A stretch of 64,000 nt of DNA from Oceaniovalibus sp. ACAM 378 (GTDB taxonomy: Bacteria > Pseudomonadota > Alphaproteobacteria > Rhodobacterales > Rhodobacteraceae). The notes below the pieces were generated by a model that did no database searches, was not told the DNA's origin, and saw only the letters and a list, made by a program, of their open reading frames with translations. Both the position numbers and the translations under genes were made by a program. Below are positions 24,426 through 34,927 of the stretch, piece by piece (the first letter of the stretch is position 1; each line of letters starts with the position of its first letter). Location of the stretch: assembly GCF_008085915.1 (NCBI RefSeq), contig NZ_VSJK01000004.1, positions 1-64,000 of the forward strand, in the 5' to 3' direction.

Positions 24426-24989
24426 TCAAACCTGCATGATTTCTTCCTGTTTGGTGATCAAAGTGGCGTCGATGCGCGCGATCGCCGCATCGGTCAGATC
24501 CTGCACTTCGGCGGTCCAGACCTTGTGATCGTCTTCGGACATACCGGCGGCCTTCAGCTTTTTCAACTGGTCCATCCCGTCGCGCCGCACGTTGCGGATG
24601 GCGACGCGGGCATCTTCCGAGCGGGCTCCGGCCACTTTGGCCAGATGGGTGCGGCGCTCTTCGTTCAGTTCCGGGATCGGCAAGCGGATCGTCATACCGT
24701 CAATCACCGGATTGATCCCCAGACCGGATTCACGGATCGCCTTTTCCGTCTTGCCCATCAGTGACTTGTCCCAGACGGTGACGGTGACCATACGCGGTTC
24801 GGGCACGTTGATCGTACCCACCTGATTGATCGGCGTCAGCTGTCCATAGGCATCAACCATGATCGGCTCGACCATCGAGGACGAGGCGCGCCCTGTGCGC
24901 AGCGATGCGAATTCGTGGCGCAGTGCGTCCAGCGCCCCGTCCATCCGTCGTTGCAGATCAGCTGTATCCAGCTCTAATTCGTCGGCCAT
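24426..24989 (-). CDS. frr: Ribosome recycling factor Frr
   Basis: Frr works with EF-G to split post-termination ribosomes. The 187-residue protein starts [20 protein letters not shown] and has [14 protein letters not shown], the tip-domain [15 protein letters not shown], and a long helical C-terminus ending [11 protein letters not shown] 24989 has GAGG at about 7 bp; a GTG two codons earlier is less likely. The pyrH-frr order is standard in bacteria. Confidence 0.96.
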   Translation of the reverse strand: MADELELDTADLQRRMDGALDALRHEFASLRTGRASSSMVEPIMVDAYGQLTPINQVGTINVPEPRMVTVTVWDKSLMGKTEKAIRESGLGINPVIDGMTIRLPIPELNEERRTHLAKVAGARSEDARVAIRNVRRDGMDQLKKLKAAGMSEDDHKVWTAEVQDLTDAAIARIDATLITKQEEIMQV

Positions 24990-25056
24990 TGTCACACCTC
25001 GCGTACGATATTACGCCGGGCAATTCCCGCCCGCGCGGTTTTTTCAGTTTATAACG

Positions 25057-25794
25057 TCAAGCGTGCACGATTGTATAGGTGCCTTGCCCCGCCAGAATTC
25101 CACGGAAACCGCCCGGTTCATCCAAGGAAAACACCACAATAGGCAGTCTGTTGTCGCGGGCGAGTGCAATTGCGCTGGCATCCATTACCTTGAGGTTCTT
25201 TCTCAGCACCTCGTCATAGCTGACTCTGTCATAGCGTTTTGCATCCGGATTGGTCATCGGATCCTTGTCATATATGCCATCGACCTTGGTGCCTTTAAAG
25301 ATCGCCTGACAGGCCATTTCATTTGCGCGCAGGGTCGCTGCGGTATCGGTTGTGAAATACGGGTTGCCGGTGCCGGCAGCAAAGATCACCACCCGTTTTT
25401 TCTCAAGGTGGCGCACGGCACGACGGCGGATATAGGGTTCGCAGACCTGATCCATCGGAATCGCGCTGATCACCCGGGTGTGGATGCCCAGTTCTTCCAG
25501 CGCGCTTTGCATCGCAAGGGCGTTCATCACCGTGGCCAGCATGCCCATGTAATCGGCGGTTGTGCGCTCCATCCCCTGTGCGCTGCCCTGAAGGCCGCGA
25601 AAGATGTTGCCGCCGCCGATCACCATGCAGATCTCGACGCCTAGGTCGCGCACGGATTTCACCTCGGAGGCGATGCGCTGAACCGTGGGCGGGTGCAGCC
25701 CGAAGCCCTGGTCGCCCATCAACGCCTCACCGGATATCTTGAGCAGGACACGGTCGTACGTGACCTGCGGCATCGATTCGGAATCGTCGGCCAT
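25057..25794 (-). CDS. pyrH: UMP kinase PyrH
   Basis: PyrH phosphorylates UMP to UDP with ATP and forms a hexamer. The 245-residue protein has [43 protein letters not shown] and [17 protein letters not shown], all typical of the amino-acid-kinase family UMP kinases. AGGAG lies 8 bp before the ATG. It heads the leftward pyrH-frr-uppS-cdsA-dxr-rseP cluster and diverges from miaA. Confidence 0.96.
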   Translation of the reverse strand: MADDSESMPQVTYDRVLLKISGEALMGDQGFGLHPPTVQRIASEVKSVRDLGVEICMVIGGGNIFRGLQGSAQGMERTTADYMGMLATVMNALAMQSALEELGIHTRVISAIPMDQVCEPYIRRRAVRHLEKKRVVIFAAGTGNPYFTTDTAATLRANEMACQAIFKGTKVDGIYDKDPMTNPDAKRYDRVSYDEVLRKNLKVMDASAIALARDNRLPIVVFSLDEPGGFRGILAGQGTYTIVHA

Positions 25795-25875
25795 CGGGGT
25801 GCTCCTGCGCTGTGATTGTATCGGGGCGACAAATGGCGCAAAAGCCGACGGGTTTCAACGGCGCAAAGGCTGCAC

Positions 25876-26763
25876 ATGCCCTTTAGACGGATCATCGCCG
25901 AGGTAGGGCCGGATCGTCCGGTGTTGATCGCCGGACCAACCGCCAGCGGCAAGTCGGCGCTCGCGCTGGAGATCGTTGCGCGCCATGGCGGGGTGATCGT
26001 CAATGCCGATGCCTTGCAGGTCTATGGCAACTGGCGCGTCCTGACGGCCCGCCCGTCGCTGGCCGAGGAACGCGCGGCCCCGCATCTTCTGTACGGCCAC
26101 ATCGCATTTGATGCGCCCTACTCTACCGGGCACTGGTTGCGCGATGTGGCGCCAGTTCTGAGCGGGCCACGTCCGGTGATCGTCGGTGGGACGGGGTTGA
26201 ATTTTACCGCTCTGACCGAGGGGATGGCCGAGATTCCGCTGACGCCCTCGGCGATTCGGGCGCGGGGTGACGCGATAATGGCGGACGAGGGTATAGAGGC
26301 GCTGCTGGCCGCGATCGACCCGGAAACCGCGCGCAGGATCGACCGCGCCAATCCCGCCCGCGTTCAGCGTGCATGGGAGGTGCTGCAAACCACCGGGCGC
26401 GGGCTGGCCGATTGGCAGGATACGACCCCCCCGCCCCTGCTGGCGCTGGCCGATTGCCTGCCGCTGGTGCTGAACCCCGGGCGCGACTGGCTGACTGAAA
26501 GGATCTCGCGGCGGTTCGACACGATGCTGGAGCAGGGTGCACTGGACGAAGCGCGCGAAAACCTGCCCGGCTGGGACCAGCGCCGCCCGTCATCGCGCGC
26601 CATCGGGGCGCCCGAACTCATCGCGCACCTGCAGGGCACCATGACATTGGATCAGGCACGCACCCGCGCCGTGATCGCCAGCCGACAATATGCCAAACGC
26701 CAGCGCACCTGGTTTCGCAATCGAATGAAACACTGGCAGGCGGTGGAACTGTCCGGCGATTGA
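25876..26763 (+). CDS. miaA: tRNA dimethylallyltransferase MiaA
   Basis: MiaA adds a dimethylallyl group to A37 of UNN-reading tRNAs. The P-loop is [33 protein letters not shown] and [16 protein letters not shown] follow, with the C-terminal [18 protein letters not shown]-binding motif. ATG 25876 is chosen over an upstream in-frame TTG because the extra 20 residues are not family-like. The 295-residue length is normal. It is divergent from pyrH. Confidence 0.93.
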   Translation: MPFRRIIAEVGPDRPVLIAGPTASGKSALALEIVARHGGVIVNADALQVYGNWRVLTARPSLAEERAAPHLLYGHIAFDAPYSTGHWLRDVAPVLSGPRPVIVGGTGLNFTALTEGMAEIPLTPSAIRARGDAIMADEGIEALLAAIDPETARRIDRANPARVQRAWEVLQTTGRGLADWQDTTPPPLLALADCLPLVLNPGRDWLTERISRRFDTMLEQGALDEARENLPGWDQRRPSSRAIGAPELIAHLQGTMTLDQARTRAVIASRQYAKRQRTWFRNRMKHWQAVELSGD

Positions 26764-26892
26764 GAACAATCGCGCCCTCACCACAGACTCCGTTTGACTC
26801 CTCGCCCGTTTACCATGACGCTTTCATCCAGCCCCGTTCAGCAATGCCGGGGCACTGCCGACCGACGTTCCTCTGCCAGGGTCCGATCAGAC

Positions 26893-27696
26893 ATGACATT
26901 TGCCGAAACCGCCCTTTTGGGCTTCCGCCTTGTTCCGCTTCAGCGTTTCGCGCTGGGGGACCGGTGGCGCACCGAAGCGATGCGCAGCTATTCCGGCCCG
27001 GTCCTGTACTGGTTCACCCGGGGTCAGGGGCGAATCACGGTAAACGGTGTGACCCGTGGCTATGGCCCGCACAACGCGATTCTGCTGCCTGCGGGCACGA
27101 TGCACGGGTTCGACATGATGGGGCAGGTTTCGGGGGTCGCATTGTTCTTTCCGCGCGACAGTGGAATCGACATGCCGGTCAATGCGCTGCACCTGCGGCT
27201 GCGCGATTCCCAGTCACAGTCGGAAATGGCGCACCAACTGGAAAGCGTGCAACGGGAACTGCAACTTGGCGCCGAAGCGATGGAGCGTGCGTTGCAGCAC
27301 CACGCCGGGTTGCTGACGGTCTGGATGGAGCGTCAGGCCGGCCCCGCAGCCCTTGACGACGGCACCGACCAATGCGCCGCAGACCGGATATCAGCCGCGT
27401 TCACCGCCTTGATTGAGCGGGATTTCCGCACGGGCCATGGCGTGTCCGACTATGCCGCCCAACTGGGTGTCACCGCGACCCATCTGTCGCGCTGTTGCAA
27501 GATCACATCCGGGCGCACCGCGTCGGCCCTGTTGCAAGACCGCGTGCATTTCGAGGCTCGCAGGCTGCTGCGTGAAACCCGGGTGCCGATCAAGGATGTG
27601 GCGCAATCGCTCGGCTTCCGCTCGGCTGCCTATTTCACCCGCGCGTTCCACCTGAAGACTGGGCAGACACCATCGGCGTTCCGCCGCGCCGGCTGA
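26893..27696 (+). CDS. AraC-family transcriptional regulator
   Basis: The N-terminal half is a cupin-like sensor domain ([29 protein letters not shown] is split by short loops). The C-terminal 100 residues form the two AraC helix-turn-helices: [18 protein letters not shown] and then [20 protein letters not shown]. The inducer is unknown; the neighbouring ilvD is not an obvious target. In-frame starts also exist at 26794 (TTG) and 26815 (ATG); ATG 26893 gives the usual length of 267. Confidence 0.85.
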   Translation: MTFAETALLGFRLVPLQRFALGDRWRTEAMRSYSGPVLYWFTRGQGRITVNGVTRGYGPHNAILLPAGTMHGFDMMGQVSGVALFFPRDSGIDMPVNALHLRLRDSQSQSEMAHQLESVQRELQLGAEAMERALQHHAGLLTVWMERQAGPAALDDGTDQCAADRISAAFTALIERDFRTGHGVSDYAAQLGVTATHLSRCCKITSGRTASALLQDRVHFEARRLLRETRVPIKDVAQSLGFRSAAYFTRAFHLKTGQTPSAFRRAG

Positions 27697-27799
27697 TCCC
27701 GCCGACTGGGCCATTGCCTGCACCGCTTCCGGCCCTTTCCGCCCCCTGCGAAACCAGAGTATGCAGGGGCGACTCGTACCTTGGAAAGGAACCGCACCC

Positions 27800-29632
27800 A
27801 TGCCCGTCTATCGCTCACGCACCACCACCCATGGACGCAATATGGCGGGGGCCCGTGGGCTCTGGCGTGCGACCGGAATGACCGACAGCGACTTTGGCAA
27901 ACCGATCATCGCCATCGTCAACAGCTTTACCCAGTTCGTTCCCGGCCATGTCCACCTGAAGGATCTGGGGCAAATGGTGGCGCGCGAAGTCGAGGCGGCA
28001 GGCGGTGTGGCCAAGGAATTCAACACCATCGCCGTGGATGACGGAATCGCCATGGGCCATGACGGAATGCTCTATTCCCTGCCCTCGCGCGAAATCATCG
28101 CCGATTCGGTCGAATATATGGTCAACGCCCATTGCGCCGATGCGATGGTCTGTATCTCCAACTGCGACAAGATCACGCCCGGGATGCTGAATGCCGCCAT
28201 GCGGCTGAACATCCCCGTGGTGTTCGTGTCGGGCGGACCGATGGAGGCGGGCAAGGTCGTGTTGGAAAACGGCGTGGAAAAGGTGCTGGATCTGGTCGAT
28301 GCCATGGTCGCCGCCGCCGATGACAGCGTGTCGGATGCGGATGTCACGGCGATCGAACGTTCGGCCTGCCCGACCTGTGGGTCCTGCAGCGGCATGTTCA
28401 CCGCCAATTCGATGAATTGCCTGACCGAGGCGCTGGGTCTGGCCCTGCCCGGCAACGGTTCGGTCCTTGCCACCCATTCGGATCGCAAACGGCTGTTTGT
28501 CGAGGCCGGGCATCTGATCGTCGATCTGGCGAAACGGTATTACGAAGGTGATGACGCATCGGTCCTGCCACGCAACATCGCCACTTTCGCCGCGTTCGAA
28601 AACGCGATGACACTGGACATCTCCATGGGCGGATCGACCAACACCGTGCTCCACCTGCTGGCTGCTGCCCATGAGGGCGAGGTGGATTTCACCATGGCCG
28701 CCATCGACCGCCTGTCGCGCGGCGTGCCGGTGCTGTGCAAGGTCGCGCCTGCCAAGGCCGATGTGCATATGGAGGATATTCACCGCGCCGGCGGCATCAT
28801 GGCGATCCTCGGCGAACTTGACCGCGCCGGGCTGCTGGATACATCCGTCAAATCAATCCATTCCGCCGATCTCAAGGCGGCGCTGGAACGCTGGGATGTG
28901 AAACAGACAACGGCGAATTCGGTGCATGAATTCTATGCCGCCGCCCCCGGCGGTGTGCCGACCCAGACCGCGTTTTCCCAGTCGCAACGTTACGCTTCCG
29001 TTGATCTTGACCGCGAGAATGGCGTGATCCGCAGTGCCGACCATGCGTTCAGCAAGGATGGCGGGCTGGCTGTGCTCTATGGCAATCTGGCCGAGGAAGG
29101 CTGCATCGTCAAAACCGCAGGTGTGGACGAATCGATCCTCACCTTCACCGGCCCGGCGCGGGTGTTTGAATCACAGGACGATGCCGTATCCGCGATCCTG
29201 ACCAACAAGGTGCACCGCGGCGATGTCGTACTCATCCGCTACGAGGGGCCGCGCGGCGGTCCGGGGATGCAGGAAATGCTCTATCCCACCAGCTATTTGA
29301 AATCCAAGGGGCTGGGCAAAGACTGTGCCCTGATCACCGACGGGCGGTTTTCGGGCGGATCAAGCGGGTTGTCCATTGGCCATGTCTCGCCCGAAGCAGC
29401 CGAAGGCGGCACCATCGGTCTGGTCGAGGAAGGCGATGCAATCGTCATCGATATCCCCAACCGGATCATCCGGCTGGATGTGGACGAGGCAACATTGGCT
29501 GAACGCCGCGCCGCGCGCGAGATCAAAGGCTGGAACCCCGACAAGCCCCGCCCGCGCAAGATCACGACCGCGCTGAGGGCCTATGCCGCGCTGACCACCA
29601 GCGCCGCAAAGGGCGCGGTGCGTCAGGTCTGA
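27800..29632 (+). CDS. ilvD: Dihydroxy-acid dehydratase IlvD
   Basis: IlvD removes water from 2,3-dihydroxy-isovalerate and its isoleucine analogue in branched-chain amino acid synthesis, using an iron-sulfur cluster. The cluster cysteines are visible in [10 protein letters not shown] and in [36 protein letters not shown] is near the C-terminus (preceded here by ITDGRFSGG-type residues). The start ATG 27800 has GGAAAGGAA upstream and gives 610 residues, typical for the E. coli-like class. Confidence 0.95.
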   Translation: MPVYRSRTTTHGRNMAGARGLWRATGMTDSDFGKPIIAIVNSFTQFVPGHVHLKDLGQMVAREVEAAGGVAKEFNTIAVDDGIAMGHDGMLYSLPSREIIADSVEYMVNAHCADAMVCISNCDKITPGMLNAAMRLNIPVVFVSGGPMEAGKVVLENGVEKVLDLVDAMVAAADDSVSDADVTAIERSACPTCGSCSGMFTANSMNCLTEALGLALPGNGSVLATHSDRKRLFVEAGHLIVDLAKRYYEGDDASVLPRNIATFAAFENAMTLDISMGGSTNTVLHLLAAAHEGEVDFTMAAIDRLSRGVPVLCKVAPAKADVHMEDIHRAGGIMAILGELDRAGLLDTSVKSIHSADLKAALERWDVKQTTANSVHEFYAAAPGGVPTQTAFSQSQRYASVDLDRENGVIRSADHAFSKDGGLAVLYGNLAEEGCIVKTAGVDESILTFTGPARVFESQDDAVSAILTNKVHRGDVVLIRYEGPRGGPGMQEMLYPTSYLKSKGLGKDCALITDGRFSGGSSGLSIGHVSPEAAEGGTIGLVEEGDAIVIDIPNRIIRLDVDEATLAERRAAREIKGWNPDKPRPRKITTALRAYAALTTSAAKGAVRQV

Positions 29633-29646
29633 AGCGCGATTACCCG

Positions 29647-29681
29647 GGCACCCGTTTCCGGCCAATGGCCATGCGGGTGCC
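29647..29681. terminator. Possible bidirectional hairpin between convergent genes
   Basis: GGCACCCG (29647-29654) pairs with CGGGTGCC (29674-29681) across a 19-base loop that itself contains GGCCAATGGCC. It lies in the short gap between the ilvD stop and the convergent transglycosylase. There is no T-run, so termination efficiency is uncertain. Confidence 0.4.
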
Positions 29682-29708
29682 GGGGTTCTGCAACCGCCGG
29701 ATCGCCGG

Positions 29709-30308
29709 TCAGTTGCCCCAGATCGTAAGCACATAATTGCGGGTTTCCTTGTACGGCGGAACCCCACCGTGCTTTTCCACCGCCCCCGGCCCGGCGTTGT
29801 ATGCGGCCAGTGCAAGACGCCATGTCTTGAACGTCTCGAACTGCTGGCGCAGATATTTCGCGCCGCCTTCCAGATTTTGTTTCGGGTTGTTTGGATCGAC
29901 CCGCAGTCGCTGGGCGGTGCCCGGCATAAGCTGTGCCAACCCGATGGCGCCCTTGTGCGACACCGCACCCGGGTTCCAGCCCGATTCCTGCTGGACAAGT
30001 CGCAGGAACAGTTCTTCGGGCACGTTGTGCATACGTGCCGCTGCGCGTGCCATCGTCAGATAAGGACCGTTGTACTTGCCCACATAACGCGGCGCCGTTT
30101 CGTCGGAACCGCGCGACGGAATACTTACCGTTTCAGGGCGCAGTCGGGCTGAATTGGCATATTGCTTTGACGCACGATCATCCAGAACCCGGGTTTGCGA
30201 GCTGAACAGCTTGAGCCGACTCTTGGATGACACGGTCAGGGTATCTGCCGCACCCAACCCGGGAAATGTCACGACAACCGCCAGAATCAGCGAGGTTTTG
30301 CCTATCAT
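29709..30308 (-). CDS. Lytic transglycosylase (SLT domain)
   Basis: This 199-residue protein has an N-terminal signal peptide ([17 protein letters not shown]) and a C-terminal SLT/GH23 domain of about 110 residues. The catalytic Glu is in [14 protein letters not shown], followed by [14 protein letters not shown] and [13 protein letters not shown]. Such enzymes cleave peptidoglycan glycan strands to 1,6-anhydromuropeptides in the periplasm, often for secretion or remodelling. It stands alone and is convergent with ilvD. Confidence 0.88.
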   Translation of the reverse strand: MIGKTSLILAVVVTFPGLGAADTLTVSSKSRLKLFSSQTRVLDDRASKQYANSARLRPETVSIPSRGSDETAPRYVGKYNGPYLTMARAAARMHNVPEELFLRLVQQESGWNPGAVSHKGAIGLAQLMPGTAQRLRVDPNNPKQNLEGGAKYLRQQFETFKTWRLALAAYNAGPGAVEKHGGVPPYKETRNYVLTIWGN

Positions 30309-30463
30309 TCGCTTAGCCCAATCGATATTTCGTCGCGACTATACTCCAAGCCGGAATGAAATCCACCCTTGGCGCGACGACTACAACTGTTAAACCGGGA
30401 CGGCTGCGGTATAACACCGGGCGCGAACGCGGGAATCAGCGCAATCAAAAGGGAAAAGGCACA

Positions 30464-30994
30464 ATGGCAGGTTCAGTGAACAAGGTTATCCTGATCGGCA
30501 ATCTGGGCCGTGACCCCGAAGTCCGGTCCTTCCAGAATGGTGGCAAGGTATGCAATCTTCGCATCGCCACATCGGAAAACTGGAAAGACAAGAACACCGG
30601 CGAACGCAAGGAACGGACCGAATGGCATTCGGTCGCGATCTTTCAGGAAGGTCTGGTGCGCATCGCCGAGCAGTACCTGAAAAAAGGCTCGAAGGTCTAC
30701 ATCGAGGGCAAGCTTCAGACCCGCAAATGGCAGGATCAATCGGGCCAGGACAAGTACAGCACGGAAGTCGTGCTTCAGGGGTTTGATGGCGTTCTGACCA
30801 TGCTGGACGGGCGCGATGGCGGATCGGGTGACCGTTCCTCCAGCGACCGTGACACCGGCTATGATCAGGGCGGTCCGGATCGCGGCTATGGCGGCGACAA
30901 CGACCGCGGCGGGAATGACCGAGGCGGAAACGACCGGGGCGACAGCGGCGGGCGCGGTTCGGCCAGCGACATGGACGACGAAATTCCGTTCTAG
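30464..30994 (+). CDS. ssb: Single-stranded DNA-binding protein Ssb
   Basis: Ssb coats single-stranded DNA in replication and repair. The OB-fold spans residues 1-110 ([44 protein letters not shown]). A flexible tail rich in repeated Asp-Arg-Gly-Gly follows, and the partner-binding tip MDDEIPF is intact. ATG 30464 opens exactly at the conserved N-terminus; upstream in-frame sequence is not family-like. Length is 176. Confidence 0.95.
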   Translation: MAGSVNKVILIGNLGRDPEVRSFQNGGKVCNLRIATSENWKDKNTGERKERTEWHSVAIFQEGLVRIAEQYLKKGSKVYIEGKLQTRKWQDQSGQDKYSTEVVLQGFDGVLTMLDGRDGGSGDRSSSDRDTGYDQGGPDRGYGGDNDRGGNDRGGNDRGDSGGRGSASDMDDEIPF

Positions 30995-31005
30995 TCAGCG
31001 GTTCG

Positions 31006-31029
31006 CGGCGGTGTTCAAACGCACCGCCG
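31006..31029 (+). terminator. Hairpin after ssb
   Basis: CGGCGGTG (31006-31013) and CACCGCCG (31022-31029) form an eight-base stem with an eight-base loop 12 bp after the ssb stop. It is followed by a weakly T-rich stretch (TTGACCCGTTCTT). A plausible but not textbook intrinsic terminator. Confidence 0.5.
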
Positions 31030-31117
31030 TTGACCCGTTCTTAATAAACGACGTCCAAATTGACAAAGGCCCGCGCCGATCCCAGCTTTCGGCGCGGTCT
31101 GGGAGGAGTTCTTGACT

Positions 31118-31282
31118 ATGTTGGCCATCTGTAAATCACTCGTCACATCAAGGCTCATGAATGGTGTGAAAATGCCGTTCCCGAATTCGATTGGCCCCAC
31201 TGCACCCTTGCCGGGTTTCGTCACCGTATTCGCTGACAAACAGCAGGTGTCTTGCGGCTTCACCCCTCGCCGGGGCGTCTGA
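31118..31282 (+). CDS. Possible 54-residue leader ORF before the ribokinase gene
   Basis: A short frame starts MLAICKSLVTSRLMNGVKMP and ends two bases before the ribokinase ATG (TGAGATG). GGAGGAG lies 9 bp upstream of its ATG. Translation would place ribosomes at the rbsK start, suggesting coupling. No family was recognised; conservation would be needed to accept it. Confidence 0.3.
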   Translation: MLAICKSLVTSRLMNGVKMPFPNSIGPTAPLPGFVTVFADKQQVSCGFTPRRGV

Positions 31283-31283
31283 G

Positions 31284-32225
31284 ATGGCAGGTCGCGTTGT
31301 CATCACCGGCATTTTTGCCGCCGATTCCACATTCCGCGCCGGGCGTTTGCCTGTGATTGGCGAAACCATATTGGGTCAGGGATTTGCGCTTGGCCCAGGC
31401 GGCAAGGGCAGCAATCAGGCGGTTGCCTGTGCCCGCGCCAGTGGCGGGTCGAAAACCGGAGCCGAGACCTATTTCATCACCCGTCTTGGGCAGGACACTT
31501 TTGCCGATATGGCGCTTGACCTGTGGCGCGACGCGGGCGTGATCCCGGCCGTCACCCACCATCCCGAATCCCATACCGGCGCTGCGTTCATCTTTCTTGA
31601 GGCGGGCACCGGAAACAATGCGATCATCGTCTGCCCCGGCGCGGCAGGCACCATGGGCCCCGCCGATATGGACGCGCAACAGGAATTGATTTCTGGTGCC
31701 GACGTCTTTCTGACCCAGCTGGAGCAACCGCTGGATGCGGCGCAGCGTGGTCTTGAAATCGCGCGTGAGGGCGGGGTAACGACGATTCTCAATCCCGCGC
31801 CCGCCGCCGATCTGTCGGACGCCATGCTGGCGCTGTGCGACTGGATCACCCCCAATGAATCCGAATCCGAGGCGTTGACCGGCCTGCCCGTCACCACCAC
31901 GACCGAGGCCGAAGCAGCCGCCCGCGCATTGCAGGCCCGGGGCGTCGGCAACGTGATAATCACCCTTGGCGCGCTGGGCGTACTGGTCTGCGCCGGCGAC
32001 GGTGACGCGGTGCATCTGCCCGCTGTGGCGCCCGGCCCCGTGGTCGAAACCACCGGCGCGGGCGATGCGTTCAACGGTGGATTTGCGGCGGCACTGGCCC
32101 GGGGTGATGATCCGGTCACGGCAGCGCGGTTCGGTTGTGCGACAGCCGGAATTTCGGTTACCCGCCCCGGCGCCGCCGCCTCGATGCCCGGGCTGGACGA
32201 GATCACGGCGCTGCTGGCTCGCTAG
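31284..32225 (+). CDS. rbsK: PfkB-family sugar kinase, ribokinase
   Basis: This 313-residue kinase starts with VVITGIFAADSTFRAGRLP and has LGPGGKGSNQAVACAR, the first PfkB signature, and ETTGAGDAFNGGFAAAL, the second with the catalytic Asp and anion hole. NPAPA in ILNPAPAADL and TPNESESEALTG are typical ribokinase residues. It would phosphorylate ribose to ribose 5-phosphate. No ribose transporter is next to it, so another sugar or nucleoside-derived sugar is possible. Confidence 0.82.
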   Translation: MAGRVVITGIFAADSTFRAGRLPVIGETILGQGFALGPGGKGSNQAVACARASGGSKTGAETYFITRLGQDTFADMALDLWRDAGVIPAVTHHPESHTGAAFIFLEAGTGNNAIIVCPGAAGTMGPADMDAQQELISGADVFLTQLEQPLDAAQRGLEIAREGGVTTILNPAPAADLSDAMLALCDWITPNESESEALTGLPVTTTTEAEAAARALQARGVGNVIITLGALGVLVCAGDGDAVHLPAVAPGPVVETTGAGDAFNGGFAAALARGDDPVTAARFGCATAGISVTRPGAAASMPGLDEITALLAR

Positions 32226-32264
32226 ACATTTGCGCCCGCTGTTATCCGTGCGACCCGGTCCCGA

Positions 32265-33932
32265 TCAGGCCCGGTTTGCCCGCGCCAGAATTGCCACCGC
32301 AACCAGACCCACCGCCATCACCAGCAGGGCGGCAGGTGCTGCGTCGCCCAAACGCTCAAGCGATGCCTGTTCATGCACCCGTGTCGCCAAGGTGTTGTAA
32401 TTGAACGGCCGCAGCAACAAGGTGGCCGGCAGTTCCTTGACGCAATCGACAAAGACCAGCAACAGCGCGGTGCCCACCGACCCGCGGATCAGCGGCACAT
32501 AGACGCTGGTCAGCGTGCCCCCCGCACTGCGCCCCAATGCGCGCGCAGCCATCGGCAGGTTGGGCGACACACGCCCCATCGCCGCATCCGTCGCGCCCTG
32601 TGCGATCGCAAAGAACCGCACGGAATAGGCCAGCACGATCGCCGTTGCGCCGCCGGTCAGCAACAGCCCCGGATCCGTGCCGCTGATCGCGGTCCAGACA
32701 TCGGCCAGCCGGTTGTCAAAAGCCGCCAGCGGAATCAGCAATCCCAACCCCAGAACCGCCCCCGGCGCGGCATAGCCGATGGTCGTCACCGGCAGCAGGG
32801 CGCGCGGCAGCGCGCGTCCGGTCAGCCGCACTCCGTAAACCAGAATCAGCGCCGCCCCGACGGTCAGCAAAGCAGCCAGCCCGCCCGTCGCAACCGTATG
32901 CCAGAACGCGCGAAGCAACCCGGGATCGACCCAGCGGTCGGGTTTTTCGACTGCGTGGGACAGAATCACTCCGACCGGCAGCACAAAACCGAATGCGAAA
33001 GGCAGCGCACAGGCCACCGTCGCCGCCCAGCCGCGCCATCCCGTCAACTCTGTCGGAACGACGCCGCGCTGCTGGCGTGACATCTGATGAAACCGCGAAC
33101 GCCGGCGCGACAGCCGCTCGATCATCACCAGCCCCAGAACCAGCGCCAGTATGACCAGCGCGATCTGCGCCGCTCCCCCCGTATTGCGTGCCTCCAGCCA
33201 GACGGTGAAGATCCCCGTGGTCAGGGTCTGCACCGCGAAATAATCGACGACGCCGAAATCATTCACCGTTTCCATCATCACGATGGCCACACCGGCGGCG
33301 ACCGCAGGCCGGGTCAACGGCAGGCCTACCCGCCAGAACCGCGCAAACGGCCCCGCACCCAGCGCCCGTGCCACATCGAAAGACGCGCCCGAAAGTTCGC
33401 GCAATCCGGCCCGGGTCAGCAAATAGACATAGGGATAGAGCGATGCCGCAAGCACCAGAACCGCCGCCTCGCGGGAACGCACCCGGGGGAAAAAGTAATC
33501 CGCAGCGGATGTCCAACCCATCATGGCGCGCAGCGAGGTCTGCACCGGCCCGGCGTAATCCAGAAAATCAACCAGCGCATAGGCCCCGACATAGGCCGGA
33601 ATCGCCAACGGCAGCAGCAACAGCCATTCCAGCCAGCGCACGCCCGGAAAGCGGTACATCACCACCACCCATGCCGCCCCCGCGCCGATTGACCCGGCCA
33701 AAAGCCCGGTGCCGATCATCAGAAACAGCGAGTTGCCCAGATACCGGGGCAGCGTCGTGGCCATCAGGTGCGGCCAGATATTCTCGGACGGATGCAGCGC
33801 CAGCCAAAACACCGATATCAGCGGCAGCAGCACCAGCGCGGCAATAACAAGCGCGGTCGCCGACCACGGATCGGGCCGCCAGCGAAATCGTGACCGCGGC
33901 GCGGCGGGACTCTGAGCGTTTTGGTTGGTCAT
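32265..33932 (-). CDS. Fe(3+)-type ABC transporter permease, two fused halves
   Basis: This protein of about 555 residues has two copies of the binding-protein-dependent permease domain with roughly 12 membrane helices, as in FbpB/SfuB. EAA loops are seen near FDVARALGAGPFARFWRVGLPLTRPAV in the first half (quoted in part) and ARALGRSAGGTLTSVYVPL in the second. It would move ferric iron, or possibly thiamine as in ThiP, across the inner membrane. Neither the binding protein nor the ATPase is adjacent, which is unusual. In-frame starts at 34043, 33968 and 33932 are possible; the last is chosen because it opens just before the first cytoplasmic segment. Confidence 0.82.
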   Translation of the reverse strand: MTNQNAQSPAAPRSRFRWRPDPWSATALVIAALVLLPLISVFWLALHPSENIWPHLMATTLPRYLGNSLFLMIGTGLLAGSIGAGAAWVVVMYRFPGVRWLEWLLLLPLAIPAYVGAYALVDFLDYAGPVQTSLRAMMGWTSAADYFFPRVRSREAAVLVLAASLYPYVYLLTRAGLRELSGASFDVARALGAGPFARFWRVGLPLTRPAVAAGVAIVMMETVNDFGVVDYFAVQTLTTGIFTVWLEARNTGGAAQIALVILALVLGLVMIERLSRRRSRFHQMSRQQRGVVPTELTGWRGWAATVACALPFAFGFVLPVGVILSHAVEKPDRWVDPGLLRAFWHTVATGGLAALLTVGAALILVYGVRLTGRALPRALLPVTTIGYAAPGAVLGLGLLIPLAAFDNRLADVWTAISGTDPGLLLTGGATAIVLAYSVRFFAIAQGATDAAMGRVSPNLPMAARALGRSAGGTLTSVYVPLIRGSVGTALLLVFVDCVKELPATLLLRPFNYNTLATRVHEQASLERLGDAAPAALLVMAVGLVAVAILARANRA

Positions 33933-34051
33933 TGCGCCCGCATAGACCTTTGACGTTTCCCTGTCCATCAAACCGCCTATATATTGATCGCAGAATGGCC
34001 CCGGACAATCCTGCACCGAAAATCGCCATAAACTCGGAGACAATTCCCTTC

Positions 34052-34927
34052 ATGGATATAGCGATACACCTCGGCGCCCATTGCACCGACAGCACGCGGT
34101 TGCTGCGCACTTTGTTGCGCAATCGCGACCATCTGTCGCCCTATGGCGTCAGCGTGCCCGGACCCGGCCGGTATCGCGATGTTCTGGGTCAGGTGATGAA
34201 CGTGCTGCGCGGTGAACCGGCCACCGGCGACACACGCGATGTGGTGCTTGAATCGGTGCTGGAAGGCGACGAACCCGCGCGGCTGATCCTGTCGAATCCG
34301 AATTTCATTTCGATGCCCGCGATGGCGGTCGATGGGCGGCACCTTTATCCAAAGGCGCACAAAATCGCTTGGCTGCGCAACGTTTTTCCCGACAATCCGG
34401 TGGCTCTGTATCTTGCCATCCGCAACCCGGCCACCTTCATTCCCGCGCTGTACGGTTCCATGCAGGGTGCCGCATCTTTCGAGGATTTTTCGTCCGGGTT
34501 TCGCCCAAGTGACATGCGCTGGTCAGAAACCGTGGCACGAATCCGGGCCGCCTGCCCCGACTGTCCGCTGACCGTGTGGTGTCACGAAGACTCTCCGCTG
34601 ATCTGGGGCGAGATTTCACAGGCGTTGGCCGGTGTCGATGAAGATGCCGGATTGCACGGCGGATTCGATTTGCTGCGTCAGATCATGTCGAACGAGGGGA
34701 TGCAGCGACTGCGCGCCTATACCAAGGGCCATCCGCCGTCCAACCAGACAGCGCGCCGCCGGGTGATGGGGGCGTTTCTGGACAAGTTCGGGCTTGAGGA
34801 TGAAATGGAGGAAGAGATCGACCTTCCCGGCTGGACCGAAGATCTGGTCGCGCGGATGACCGAAACCTATGAGGCAGATCTGGATACCATTGCCGCGCAG
34901 CACGGGGTAACCCTGTTGCATGCCTGA
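34052..34927 (+). CDS. Unknown 291-residue protein
   Basis: A soluble protein starting MDIAIHLGAHCTDSTRLLRT with no signal peptide. The middle has YPKAHKIAWLRNVFPDNPVALYLAIRNPATFIPALY, whose strand-turn-helix pattern resembles a sulfotransferase-like or nucleotide-binding fold (quoted only to mark the region at about residues 105-140). No P-loop is visible. ATG 34052 follows GGAGA at about 12 bp. It is divergent from the iron permease. I do not recognise the family. Confidence 0.65.
   Translation: MDIAIHLGAHCTDSTRLLRTLLRNRDHLSPYGVSVPGPGRYRDVLGQVMNVLRGEPATGDTRDVVLESVLEGDEPARLILSNPNFISMPAMAVDGRHLYPKAHKIAWLRNVFPDNPVALYLAIRNPATFIPALYGSMQGAASFEDFSSGFRPSDMRWSETVARIRAACPDCPLTVWCHEDSPLIWGEISQALAGVDEDAGLHGGFDLLRQIMSNEGMQRLRAYTKGHPPSNQTARRRVMGAFLDKFGLEDEMEEEIDLPGWTEDLVARMTETYEADLDTIAAQHGVTLLHA

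Noticed and set aside
33087-33692. Plus-strand frame opposite the iron permease gene
   Set aside because: Composition (Arg/Gln/His/Pro-rich) is typical of antisense shadow frames.
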